Shown in pieces: positions 53,629 to 63,032 of a stretch of DNA of 64,000 bases (positions are counted from its first letter, which is position 1; each line of letters starts with the position of its first letter). The stretch spans positions 1 to 64,000 of the forward strand of contig NZ_JAUFQV010000004.1 of assembly GCF_030409945.1 (NCBI RefSeq), written 5' to 3'. The translations under genes were made by a program, and so were the position numbers. The notes below the pieces were generated by a model, which was given only the letters and a program-made list of their open reading frames with translations, did no database searches and had not been told where the DNA came from. Source of the DNA: Vibrio tapetis subsp. quintayensis (GTDB taxonomy: Bacteria > Pseudomonadota > Gammaproteobacteria > Enterobacterales > Vibrionaceae).

Positions 53629-56600
53629 ATGCAACATACACACAAGGTAACTGGCGGCTTCACCGAAATGGGTGATGATCGTTATTATAAAATTGAAAAT
53701 GTCGATTCAATGGCACCATTCTTTATCAGTGTTGTTTCTTCGAGCGATCACTGGTTATTTATTTCATCGACCGGTTGTTTGTCTGCTGGGCGTATTCGTC
53801 CGGAAAATGCACTGTTTCCATATCGCTCTGTTGACCATATTCACGAGAGTGCTGAAAACACCGGTTCCAAAACTGTATTTCGCGTACCAACCAAAGCAGG
53901 AGTGGTCAACTGGGAACCGTTCAACCCTCAACATGATGGCATCTATAATTTACAGAGAAACTTGTACAAAAATATAGTGGGTGACAAAGTCTTGTTTGAA
54001 GAGATTAACCACACTCTGCAACTGCGCTTTTGCTACAGCTGGTCTACGAGTGAGCAGTTTGGTTTTATTCGACGCAGTGAGTTGACGGATCTATCGAGCG
54101 TGAGTCGCTCTATAGAAATGTTAGATGGTATACAAAATATTTTACCACCAGGTGCTCCATTACCTGCTTTACAAACACGTAGTGCATTAGTGGACGCGTA
54201 TAAGTGGAACGAACGAGTTGAACATAGCTCATTGGCACTGTACAGCATGTACGCTATGTTGAGTGACAAAGCGGCACCGGCGGAATCTTTACTTGCAACC
54301 AGTGTATTCAGTCTTGGGTGTGACAGTGCCAATATCTTACTTTCGTCGGGTCAATTGCAAGCATTTAGGCAAGGTAAGCCTGTTCAAGCTGAACCACTAA
54401 CCAAAGGGCTTCGTGGTTCATACCTAATCAATAAAACCGTTGATCTCAAAGCGGATCAAAGTGCTAGCTGGTACATAGTGGCGGATATTGATAAGAGCCA
54501 TTCTGATATTGCTCGTTTTATGCTTCAGCCGTGCAATGAAATAGACATAGAGCGCAGTATTACCGCCAATAAACAAGAGCTTATCAGCTTAATGTCTGGT
54601 GCTGATGCTTGGCAGTTGACCAATAAAGAAGAAACCTGCGTCCACCATTACGCTAACGTACTTTTCAATAATATGCGTGGTGGTGTGTTTGTTGATGGTT
54701 ATCAGCTGGATATTCAAGACGTTCGAAAAACCATTACACACTCAAATAGCGTTGTAGCAAAAAGACATCAAACGTTTTTTGATCAACTTGACAATACGTT
54801 GAGTCACCAAGAACTCATTGCCTTAGCGAAATTACAAGATGATCCGCAGTTATTACGACTGTGCTATGAATATTTGCCATTAACCTTTGGCCGTCGTCAT
54901 GGCGACCCAAGCCGCCCTTGGAACCATTATGAGATTAAGGTCAAAGATGAAAATGGTGACAGACTGCTTTCTTACCAAGGCAACTGGCGTGATATTTTCC
55001 AAAATTGGGAAGCCAGTGCATTAAGTTATCCGGAGTTTATCTCCTCATTCATTGCTAAGTTTACCAATGCTTCGACGATCGATGGGTATAACCCGTACCG
55101 CATTACCAAAGATGGCATTGATTGGGAGATATTAGACCCAGAAGACCCGTGGAGTAACATCGGTTACTGGGGCGATCACCAGATCATTTACTTGCTTAAG
55201 TTTCTAGAGCTTGCCAACAACTACCAGCAGACCGAACTCATTAAGTTGCTAAACCAAGATTGCTTTAGCTACGCCAACGTTCCTTATGAGCTTTGTGACG
55301 AAAAAGGCTTGTTTGCGAACCCGAAAGATACCGTCAGCTTTAATGGAAACACCCAAAAAAGAGTGGAACAAAAAGTAGATGAAATCGGCAGTGATGGACG
55401 CTTGATTTTAGATGGCGATGGTGAGGTTTACCTTGTTAACCTGACAGAAAAACTGTTAGTTCCTTTGCTTTCAAAGTTAAGTAACTTAGTGCTAGACGGT
55501 GGTATTTGGCTAAATACACAAAGGCCTGAATGGAATGATGCCAATAATGCAATTGTGGGTAACGGTTTATCCATGGTTACGCTTTATTACATGCGTCGTT
55601 ATGTTGCCTTCATGCAAGAGCTATTGTGTAAAGCGCCGTCAACGGTGTCCTTATCTACCGATGTTCTTGACTGGCTAACGAGTACGGTCAAAATCTTGGA
55701 ATCTGCTGGTAAAGAGATTAGGCAAAATACCGTGACTAGGCAAACACGCCGGGCAATTCTCACTAAGCTTGCGAAAGCGGCCAATGAATATCGCCAGCGC
55801 ATTTACCGCACTGGTGGGTTTAGTGGAAAAACTCAAGTGGAGCTTGGAGCGATCACTCAACTAATGGATGTGAGCTTAACGGTTCTTGATGACACTATTG
55901 CGAACAACAAACGTGAAGACGGTTTGTTTAATGCTTACAACATCATTAATTATTCGGCTGAAAACCTCGAAGTGAGTGAGTTATACCCAATGCTTGAGGG
56001 CCAAGTTGCCATTTTAAGTGCAGGTGTGCTCGAGCCTAAGCAAGCAGTAGAACTGTTAGAGAACTTATTCGCTAGTGACATGTTCAGGGATGACCAGCAA
56101 AGCTTCATGCTTTATCCCGATCGTGATTTAGCCACATTTGTGAACAAGAATAACATCCCATCAGATCGATTAATTGGCAATGAGCTAGTGCAAATCATGT
56201 TGGCCAAAAATGATATTAGCATCGTCAATATTGATGCTAGTGGTGGTTACCATTTCAACCCAACGTTTGAAAATGTGGACAGCTTGAATGAAGCATTAGA
56301 CGGATTGGACTATAACCAATGCGATGATGAAGCAAAGCAAGATATTCGAGATACCTATGAACAGGTCTTCAAACATAAGGAGTTTACGGGACGTTCAGGA
56401 ACCATGTTTGGGTATGAAGGGTTAGGCTCTATTTATTGGCATATGGTTTCTAAATTGCTTCTAGCGGTGCAAGAGAACCACCAAATCGCTTATACGAAAA
56501 ACTCCGAAAGTAATGAAACCAAACAATTGGCAGACTTCTATTACCGAGTTCGACAAGGCATTGGTTTTAACAAAACACCGGATAATTATGGGGCGTTCCC

Positions 56601-57042
56601 GACCGACCCTTATTCGCACACCCCAAAACAAGCGGGTGCCCAACAGCCTGGTATGACGGGACAAGTGAAAGAAGAAATTTTAACTCGTTTTGGTGAGTTG
56701 GGTCTGCATGTTCATGACGGTGTTATTGCAATTACTCCGTCCTTGTTAAAAGCAGATGAATTTTTGGATTCTTCGCAGTCGTTTAAATTCGAAAATGTAG
56801 CCGGTGAATCACAAAGTGTTTGGGTAAGCGAAGACAGCATCGCGTTTACCTACTGTCAGGTGCCATTTGTTTATCAATTGACTGGCGATAACGCGATGTC
56901 CATCAAAGTGGAATACAACAATGGAGATACTGAAGAGCGTTTTGGCAGTGAATTAACTGGTGCAGACAGCCAAACTATTTTCGCCCGGAGTGGTGCAATT
57001 AAGCAGGTTCGAGTTCAATTGCCGGAATCTTGTTTATTGTAA
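53629..57042 (+). CDS. Large glucan phosphorylase, GH149/GH161 type (clan GH-Q)
   Basis: 1137 residues, no signal peptide. Distant GH94-like (alpha/alpha)6 architecture with an N-terminal beta domain. Conserved blocks: GRRHGDPSRPWNHYEI, GNWRDIFQNWEASALSYPEFI, TIDGYNPYRI, IGYWGDHQIIYLL, and RPEWNDANNAIVGNGLSMVTLYY, in which D637 is the likely catalytic acid (compare ADWND of GH94). This pattern fits the beta-1,3-oligoglucan phosphorylases of GH149 and GH161; which of the two cannot be settled by eye. Reaction: phosphorolysis of beta-1,3-glucan oligomers to glucose-1-phosphate. The site-3 operator, the upstream importer and the downstream GH16 enzyme fit laminarin use. Confidence 0.7.
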   Translation: MQHTHKVTGGFTEMGDDRYYKIENVDSMAPFFISVVSSSDHWLFISSTGCLSAGRIRPENALFPYRSVDHIHESAENTGSKTVFRVPTKAGVVNWEPFNPQHDGIYNLQRNLYKNIVGDKVLFEEINHTLQLRFCYSWSTSEQFGFIRRSELTDLSSVSRSIEMLDGIQNILPPGAPLPALQTRSALVDAYKWNERVEHSSLALYSMYAMLSDKAAPAESLLATSVFSLGCDSANILLSSGQLQAFRQGKPVQAEPLTKGLRGSYLINKTVDLKADQSASWYIVADIDKSHSDIARFMLQPCNEIDIERSITANKQELISLMSGADAWQLTNKEETCVHHYANVLFNNMRGGVFVDGYQLDIQDVRKTITHSNSVVAKRHQTFFDQLDNTLSHQELIALAKLQDDPQLLRLCYEYLPLTFGRRHGDPSRPWNHYEIKVKDENGDRLLSYQGNWRDIFQNWEASALSYPEFISSFIAKFTNASTIDGYNPYRITKDGIDWEILDPEDPWSNIGYWGDHQIIYLLKFLELANNYQQTELIKLLNQDCFSYANVPYELCDEKGLFANPKDTVSFNGNTQKRVEQKVDEIGSDGRLILDGDGEVYLVNLTEKLLVPLLSKLSNLVLDGGIWLNTQRPEWNDANNAIVGNGLSMVTLYYMRRYVAFMQELLCKAPSTVSLSTDVLDWLTSTVKILESAGKEIRQNTVTRQTRRAILTKLAKAANEYRQRIYRTGGFSGKTQVELGAITQLMDVSLTVLDDTIANNKREDGLFNAYNIINYSAENLEVSELYPMLEGQVAILSAGVLEPKQAVELLENLFASDMFRDDQQSFMLYPDRDLATFVNKNNIPSDRLIGNELVQIMLAKNDISIVNIDASGGYHFNPTFENVDSLNEALDGLDYNQCDDEAKQDIRDTYEQVFKHKEFTGRSGTMFGYEGLGSIYWHMVSKLLLAVQENHQIAYTKNSESNETKQLADFYYRVRQGIGFNKTPDNYGAFPTDPYSHTPKQAGAQQPGMTGQVKEEILTRFGELGLHVHDGVIAITPSLLKADEFLDSSQSFKFENVAGESQSVWVSEDSIAFTYCQVPFVYQLTGDNAMSIKVEYNNGDTEERFGSELTGADSQTIFARSGAIKQVRVQLPESCLL

Positions 57043-57067
57043 GCAATTCGACACCAATGAGGTGATC

Positions 57068-57099
57068 AGTCCACCCTAGTTAGGTGGACTTTTTATTTT
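57068..57099 (+). terminator. Terminator after the phosphorylase gene
   Basis: Stem AGTCCACC / GGTGGACT, 7-nt loop, T-rich tail. Confidence 0.9.
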
Positions 57100-57160
57100 C
57101 GGATAATCTCCTGTGTTGGTGACGCCATAAATGGAATTATCGATTCATAAAGGACAAAAC

Positions 57161-58777
57161 ATGAAAACGAAACAGAGCAGATTAACGATGGTTAGCTCTT
57201 TTACGGTACTGGGAATTCTTTCCGGCTGTACTGCTATAAATAATACCGATAGCAGCACCGATGAAGCAGTGGTTCTAGCACAAACACAACATGCGGTTAA
57301 GTTGTCTGATGTATCCATAACGCCAAGTGAACACTGGCAATTGGTGTGGAGCGACGAGTTTACAGGAACAGAAATCAACAAAAGAAATTGGTCATTAGAA
57401 GAAAACTGTTGGGGTGGGGGTAATAACGAACAACAGTGTTATACGAATCAAGCTGAAAATGCTTATGTGAAAGATGGGTTGCTTCATATTGTGGCGATCA
57501 AACAGGAGTACACTGGGCCTGATAACGCACAAGGAGTAATAGGGGGGGCGGAAAAAACACTTCCGTATACGTCAGCTCGTTTACGCACCCTAGATAAACG
57601 TGATAGCAAATACGGCCGCTTTGAGGTTCGAGCCAAACTACCATCTGGGCAAGGTATGTGGCCGGCGATCTGGATGCTTCCATCTGAAGACAAGTACGGT
57701 ACGTGGGCGGCTTCTGGTGAAATTGATATTATGGAAGCCGTTAATCTAAAAGCTCAGTCCGATGCCGGCCATGAGCAAGGCCCAGATGGAGAATCTATTC
57801 AAGAGAATCGTATCTATGGCACTTTGCACTATGGTAAAGCTTGGCCACATAACGTTCATAGCGGCCAGAGTGCAGTGTTACCAGAAGGAGTTAACCCGGC
57901 AGACGATTTTCATACCTATGCCATCGAATGGGAAGAAGGTGAGATCCGTTGGTATGTCGATAACCTTCACTACGCAACCCAAACTCAAGATGGATGGTAT
58001 AGCCAATATGAGGCTGATGGCGAATTGGTGAATGCAAAAGGCGCAGCGCCATTTGATGAAAAATTCCATTTGTTATTGAACCTAGCGGTTGGAGGATCTT
58101 GGGCGGCGAACGCGAATCATAAAGGCATCGACGAAGATATATTTCCACAAACTATGCTGGTGGACTCAGTTAAAGTATACCGCTGCTCGTTGGATCGCTG
58201 GAAAGGCAAAGGTTGTGCAAGCCGCTCTGAACAAGCAAAGTTAGTTGAAGGGCACCAAGCCCCTGCAATTTTAGCGGCAGACGACAGCTACGCAGACGGA
58301 CCAACATTAGACATCTTTACCGATGCCCTTAATAGCAGCTTGGCTTACGCTAGCTACGATCCTGTAGACATCGTTGAGCATAAAGAACGAGAAGAAGCAG
58401 GGCGTGGCACCGTGCTGCAAGTAACTAAAAAAAATGGTTCGGGTAATATCTATTTTCGTTCACCGGTGACCGACGTGAGCCATTGGCGTGAATCCGGTAT
58501 GCTGGTATTTGATATTCAAGTTGAAAGTATGGGTGACAGTGCTGAGCTACTGATCAAAATGGACAGTGGTTGGCCAAAAACCAGCGACTATACCGTTCCA
58601 CTGCCAACGTTAGGTGAATGGGGCACGGTTCGTATCTCAATCGATGATATTTTAAGCAGTGATAACCGTTTTGAAGGCGGCAATCAAGCAGATCCGAAAG
58701 CCATAAGTAACCTTTTAGTATTTGAACCACAAGGTGCAATGAGCTTTAAGCTTGATAACATTCGTTTCGAAAAGTAG
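57161..58777 (+). CDS. GH16 beta-glucanase (laminarinase) lipoprotein
   Basis: 538 residues from the ATG at 57161 (AGGA six bases upstream); the ATG at 57131 would spoil the lipoprotein signal. Lipobox LSGC with Cys23, so it is membrane-anchored, probably on the outer membrane. GH16 domain about residues 55-350 with the EIDIME motif: nucleophile E187, acid/base E192. WSDEFTGTEINKRNW and GGWAANANHKG-type segments match bacterial laminarinases. The C-terminal ~170 residues form a beta-sandwich resembling carbohydrate-binding modules of PF18559-like type. It cuts beta-1,3-glucan outside the cytoplasm. Confidence 0.9.
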   Translation: MKTKQSRLTMVSSFTVLGILSGCTAINNTDSSTDEAVVLAQTQHAVKLSDVSITPSEHWQLVWSDEFTGTEINKRNWSLEENCWGGGNNEQQCYTNQAENAYVKDGLLHIVAIKQEYTGPDNAQGVIGGAEKTLPYTSARLRTLDKRDSKYGRFEVRAKLPSGQGMWPAIWMLPSEDKYGTWAASGEIDIMEAVNLKAQSDAGHEQGPDGESIQENRIYGTLHYGKAWPHNVHSGQSAVLPEGVNPADDFHTYAIEWEEGEIRWYVDNLHYATQTQDGWYSQYEADGELVNAKGAAPFDEKFHLLLNLAVGGSWAANANHKGIDEDIFPQTMLVDSVKVYRCSLDRWKGKGCASRSEQAKLVEGHQAPAILAADDSYADGPTLDIFTDALNSSLAYASYDPVDIVEHKEREEAGRGTVLQVTKKNGSGNIYFRSPVTDVSHWRESGMLVFDIQVESMGDSAELLIKMDSGWPKTSDYTVPLPTLGEWGTVRISIDDILSSDNRFEGGNQADPKAISNLLVFEPQGAMSFKLDNIRFEK

Positions 58778-58800
58778 TACTTATCTGCTTTAGTTCTGTT

Positions 58801-58830
58801 AACCCCTTTCATTAAGGGGTTATATTTCAT
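58801..58830 (+). terminator. Probable terminator after the GH16 gene
   Basis: Stem AACCCCTT / AAGGGGTT with a 5-nt loop; tail ATATTTC is only moderately T-rich. Confidence 0.65.
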
Positions 58831-58965
58831 ATTTGAATAAAAAAAGGTAAATTTAAACAAAGCTATGATGTTTGTTAATAAATAATTAACTTATTGACAT
58901 TTCTCACGGTGATTATTTGAATAAACCGTTATAGTTCTGCTCCGTTTTTATAACTCTTTGTTTGA

Positions 58966-59358
58966 ATGAACTGCACCTCGTTACGTCGAATGATGATCAC
59001 TGCCAGCTTATTTAGTTGGATGTTGATTGCATTAATGCCTGTGATTAATGCTCACGGGCAAGCGGCAGGTGTATGGGCAACACTCTGTACGGCAAATGGA
59101 TTCGAACGCGTTTTCGTTCGTGATTCCGTTACGGGATCTTCAGCCGTAACGTCTTCGCTAGAGACAAGTAATCATCATAACGGGCCATCTTGCCCTGCGA
59201 GCCATTTTTCATATCACCAAGATTTTGCTATTTCACCCGCACTGTTACTGGTGCAAGCTCGCCTAATTAAGGTACGTGTTCGTCACGCTATTCATCAATC
59301 GAGTTATCGTAAATTACGCTTCCCTCGCGCTCCTCCCGTCGTTTTCTCTTTCGCTTAA
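58966..59358 (+). CDS. DUF2946-type small exported protein
   Basis: 130 residues with an N-terminal signal or membrane segment (ASLFSWMLIALMPVINAHG). WATLCTANGFERVFV and a later CPASHF stretch match the DUF2946 family, small proteins that go with metal or haem-related membrane genes. A near-consensus -35 (TTGACA at about 58894) lies upstream, but the ribosome binding site is weak, so the exact start is open. It directly precedes the PepSY gene, as this family often does. Confidence 0.6.
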   Translation: MNCTSLRRMMITASLFSWMLIALMPVINAHGQAAGVWATLCTANGFERVFVRDSVTGSSAVTSSLETSNHHNGPSCPASHFSYHQDFAISPALLLVQARLIKVRVRHAIHQSSYRKLRFPRAPPVVFSFA

Positions 59359-59460
59359 GTCATATCAATTAATCATTTACTACATTCAAAGCTGCGTGTT
59401 TTGTTGTGGCGCTTTTGTCTTCGAAAAAGAGCCCGCGTTCACGCTAAAAAGGAAAATTCG

Positions 59461-60891
59461 ATGTCTGAACCATCAAAGACACAAGCTACGGAAGCTCAAC
59501 AATTAAAATCTCGCTACTTTCTTACTTGGCGTTGGCATTTTTATGCTGGGCTATTTGTTATCCCTTTTATGCTAATGCTGAGCCTAACCGGCTTAGTCAT
59601 GCTGTTTGACCAAGAAATAGAAGAAATTCGCTACGGTGATGTCATTCAAATATCACCCCAAGAAACGCAACAGCCATTAGTCACTTCGGCTCAACTTGAA
59701 ACGGTTAAGCGAGCTTTTCCTGGCTATACCGTTACTCAGTTTATTCCAGCCAAAACGGCTGAGGTTGCGAATAGGTTTTCCATAAAAGATGCTGACGGAA
59801 CCACCTTATTTGTCACCATTAACCAATATACCGGTGAGGTGCTAGGTACTATCGATAGAAGCGACAGTTGGTACCAATTGGCTAACGATATTCACGGAAC
59901 ATTGTTAATTGGTGATTGGGGTGATCATTTAGTCGAAGTCGCAGCCAGTTTAAGTATTTTGCTACTGGTGACGGGCATTTACCTCTGGTTACCCTTAGAT
60001 AATGCCTCTAAAGCTGGCTTCTTGAAAGTAAGAACTAACAGCGGGCCTCGTATATTAATGCGCGATTTACATGCCAATTTAGGCGGAACACTGTCATTTG
60101 TTTTACTGTTCTTTGTTCTTTCCGGTTTAGCTTGGGCAGGCGTATGGGGTGGTAAACTTGTACAACCATGGAGTACGTTCCCAGCCCAAAAATGGTCCGA
60201 GGTGCCGCTTTCCACATTAACGCATCAGTCATTGAATCACGGCTCTGAAGAAGAGCTACCTTGGAACCTTGAACAAACGCCATTGCCTGCTTCTAGCCAT
60301 GATCACAGTAAAATGGGCGAAGGTGACAACGTCGTGCTGGAATCAACACTGAATATTGATCATATAGAGCAGAAAATCCGTCATTTGGGCTATGGCAATT
60401 ACAAGCTGAGTTTCCCGCGCGGCGAAACCGGAGTATTTACTGCCTCTGCTAATACCATGAGCGGAGATATCATCGACCCCACTCAAGACCGTACAACACA
60501 CTTTGACCAATACTCAGGTGACGTATTAGCGGACGTGACATGGCAAGATTATGGAGTGATCGCAAAAATGATGGCAGCAGGTATTGCGCTACACCAAGGT
60601 GACATCAGTATTGTGAACAAATTGTTGAATGTATTTTTTTGCCTTGTCTTTATGTTGATTTCAATAACCGGTGCGGTCATGTGGTGGATAAGACGACCGA
60701 AGCAGAGCAAGACCTTAGGTGCTCCAGCACGTTTTACCCATCAGGGTATATGGAAATCAGGATTAGCTGCACTTGCGTTTATCTGTATTATGTTCCCACT
60801 CGCAGGTTCCAGTATCGTTGCAGTGTTGTTGCTCGACTGGTTAGTGTTCAGCCGTTCTAAAGCGCTAAAGTTTGCACTGAAAGGCGAGTAG
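59461..60891 (+). CDS. PepSY-associated transmembrane protein
   Basis: 476 residues from ATG 59461 (AAGGA before it). About five membrane helices: ~27-49, ~162-184, ~206-228, ~385-405, ~430-460, with two soluble PepSY-like segments between (the second with HxH: SSHDHSKMGEGD, about 280-300). Members (PiuB-like) are linked to iron or copper uptake, perhaps as inner-membrane reductases. The short histidine-rich loop could bind metal. No Fur box was found ahead of the pair. Confidence 0.82.
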   Translation: MSEPSKTQATEAQQLKSRYFLTWRWHFYAGLFVIPFMLMLSLTGLVMLFDQEIEEIRYGDVIQISPQETQQPLVTSAQLETVKRAFPGYTVTQFIPAKTAEVANRFSIKDADGTTLFVTINQYTGEVLGTIDRSDSWYQLANDIHGTLLIGDWGDHLVEVAASLSILLLVTGIYLWLPLDNASKAGFLKVRTNSGPRILMRDLHANLGGTLSFVLLFFVLSGLAWAGVWGGKLVQPWSTFPAQKWSEVPLSTLTHQSLNHGSEEELPWNLEQTPLPASSHDHSKMGEGDNVVLESTLNIDHIEQKIRHLGYGNYKLSFPRGETGVFTASANTMSGDIIDPTQDRTTHFDQYSGDVLADVTWQDYGVIAKMMAAGIALHQGDISIVNKLLNVFFCLVFMLISITGAVMWWIRRPKQSKTLGAPARFTHQGIWKSGLAALAFICIMFPLAGSSIVAVLLLDWLVFSRSKALKFALKGE

Positions 60892-60975
60892 GCGATGGTT
60901 TTTTACGTGCGATATCGCCGTTTCTTAATCCAGATTGAGGAATCAAATCGGTATTAAAGGCAACATCCACACTTT

Positions 60976-61013
60976 AAGAACAGCCATACACAGCGTGTGG
61001 CTGTTCTTTTTTG
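60976..61013 (+). terminator. Terminator after the PepSY gene
   Basis: Stem AAGAACAGCCA / TGGCTGTTCTT with an 11-nt loop that can pair further inside; six T. Confidence 0.92.
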
Positions 61014-61064
61014 TGTCGCTGTTACGCGAATCGATAATACAAACAATGATTTAGAGGATTGGCC

Positions 61065-61328
61065 GTGAGCACTTTGTTTACAGAAACCCGTATCGGAACA
61101 ATGAGACTAAAAAACCGCTTTGTCCGAAGCGCAACGTGGGAAAACATGGCAACAGAAGACGGTCACGTGACCGATAAGTTGTATGACATCTACGAAGAAC
61201 TGGCGAAAGGCGAAGTGGGTTTGATCGTAACGGGGTATGCAAATATTGTTGAAGAGGAGAAGCCCAATGCTGGCATGATGGGCATGTTGAATACTGATCT
61301 TAACCACGAAATATGGATAATGGATTAA
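61065..61328 (+). pseudogene. Truncated Old Yellow Enzyme-type oxidoreductase
   Basis: About 87 residues from GTG 61065 (GAGG seven bases before). The N-terminal part is a clean NADH:flavin oxidoreductase start (ETRIGTMRLKNRFVRSATWENMATEDGHVTDKLYDIYEELAKGEVGLIVTGY) but family members are 340-370 residues; the frame ends after MMGML in NTDLNHEIWIMD and the rest of the barrel is missing. No continuing fragment was found downstream. A remnant of a deleted gene, still with its ribosome binding site. Confidence 0.75.
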
Positions 61329-61416
61329 GTAAATACAAACAATTGAGAGACTAATTGTGGCAACCAAGAAAACATGAACAGAGCGTGGTTTAGAATCATA
61401 TCAGTGAGGTCTACAT

Positions 61417-62181
61417 TCACTGTTTATTATTCAACATTTCGGTAATAAACTGAGATCGAATCTTATCGATGAGGCCTTCTTGTTGCATCTCTTTTAGCAC
61501 CTCCGTCAGTTTGGGAACAAGATGCTCATTTTTTTTATGAAGATAATGAAAAAGTGGATAGGTTTGCAGAACACTCTGATGAAGCGGCTGTTTTTGTGCA
61601 GCATTAAACTTCGCTGTAAGGGGGATACTGGTGATGTGGGCAATCACAATAATGTCGCATCGATCTTTTGCTAGCATGCCAAAAAGCTGTGTATTTGAGT
61701 TTACAGGATTGGCTTCGATGTTGCTTAGTCCGACTTCAGAGAATTTTACTCCATTACGAAAACAAACTTCATGGTTAGCTAAGTCTTCCCATGTGTTCAA
61801 AGATAGATTTCCATTCTTAGTAATCGCTAGACCTTCCATTTTACCTATAGGGATAGGAATCATAATTAAATTATTGTACTTATATTGGATATTTTTAATT
61901 CTATAGAGCTCTCCGTCTACCGAGCCTGTATTTGCCACAACTATTGCTCTTTCTGCGGGAAGACTCTCAACAGACATAACCATACCCAAACGGTTATATG
62001 CTTCTCGCATTACACGTTCACTAATTTTTGCATAAGATGATTTTTCAATAGTGGTAAATATAATATCGCTCTTAGCTTGGACGACTACAGAGGTTGAAAG
62101 TGATATAATTGCAACCAGTTTTATAGTTAATATATTTATTCTTGTTAAGAAAAACATTAGAAAACCGTAGTTTATGATCAC
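61417..62181 (-). CDS. Orphan periplasmic binding protein, SBP_bac_3 type
   Basis: About 254 residues from GTG 62181, which has AAGGGGA eight bases upstream; the ATG at 62157 is an alternative that gives a tighter signal peptide (LTRINILTIKLVAIISLSTSVVVQA). The mature part has the bilobal binding-protein pattern (KISERVMREAYNRLGMVMSVESLPAERAIVVANTGSVDGELYRI). More AT-rich than its neighbours. No transporter genes nearby; ligand unknown. Confidence 0.7.
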   Translation of the reverse strand: MIINYGFLMFFLTRINILTIKLVAIISLSTSVVVQAKSDIIFTTIEKSSYAKISERVMREAYNRLGMVMSVESLPAERAIVVANTGSVDGELYRIKNIQYKYNNLIMIPIPIGKMEGLAITKNGNLSLNTWEDLANHEVCFRNGVKFSEVGLSNIEANPVNSNTQLFGMLAKDRCDIIVIAHITSIPLTAKFNAAQKQPLHQSVLQTYPLFHYLHKKNEHLVPKLTEVLKEMQQEGLIDKIRSQFITEMLNNKQ

Positions 62182-62229
62182 ATGTTTCCCCTTTAAACAC
62201 TTATTTAAGCTTTCAATTATATTAATCAT

Positions 62230-63032
62230 TGGCTAGAAAACACGATTTGTCAAAATAGAGGGGTGGGCAAGCAATAAGCTTGGCTAAGAGTTGCTTTACA
62301 CTGGAAGTTTGAGTACAGAGTTACTAGAGTGCAAAACGGGCGAACCGAGAAATTATTACTGCATTCCCCGAAACGCTCCGGCTGGTGGGAATCCCTTTGC
62401 ATTCGACAGGTCTTTGGCACCTACTGATTAGAAGATACATCAGTATGTGTTAGTGATATAAAATATTAGTAACTGATGAATTCAATCAGGTAGCCCCCAA
62501 CTCGCTTCATTGTTATTTGAATTTTGACTATTATATTATTTGGTTATAAGTCTAGTAGGGGGAGTATTGCGATAAATCATAATTTCTAACTTTACTATTA
62601 TTGATAGTTATGACATTTATTTATGTTTGGATATGTAGATTAGTTGTTAATTTAAGTATGGATGACGACCATACTGATTTTAAATGGAATCAAGATCTTG
62701 TTTTTTATAAAAAACATATATTAATTATGATAATTGAAAATCGTTTTATAAATTCATGATATATATGTTTGACCATGTAGCAATGATGTTTTTATATTTT
62801 AGCTTGGCATTAATTAGTAACTCTTTATGTATGGTGATTTTTCAATAAATTACCTTTCATATTAATTGGGATTTTTATCTTGATGTTATTAATAATGACA
62901 ATTTAGTCAATAATATACGCCGTGCTGTGTGGGTACCATTAATTACCCATAGTAAATACGATTAATGCTGGTTATTAATCGTTTAGCTAGTTAAGTCAAT
63001 AAAATATACATCCTATATAAATTGGAGATATT
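62230..63032. other. Long AT-rich intergenic region
   Basis: About 800 bases without a gene. The first 200 have ordinary composition and include a small hairpin TACTGAT / ATCAGTA near 62430; the rest (62480-63000) is very AT-rich, resembling H-NS-bound DNA. The right end gives the protease promoter and a GGAGA ribosome binding site. Confidence 0.5.

Noticed and set aside
62340..62420. GC-richer patch resembling part of a tRNA or gene remnant
   Set aside because: No cloverleaf could be folded and no frame or known motif was found.
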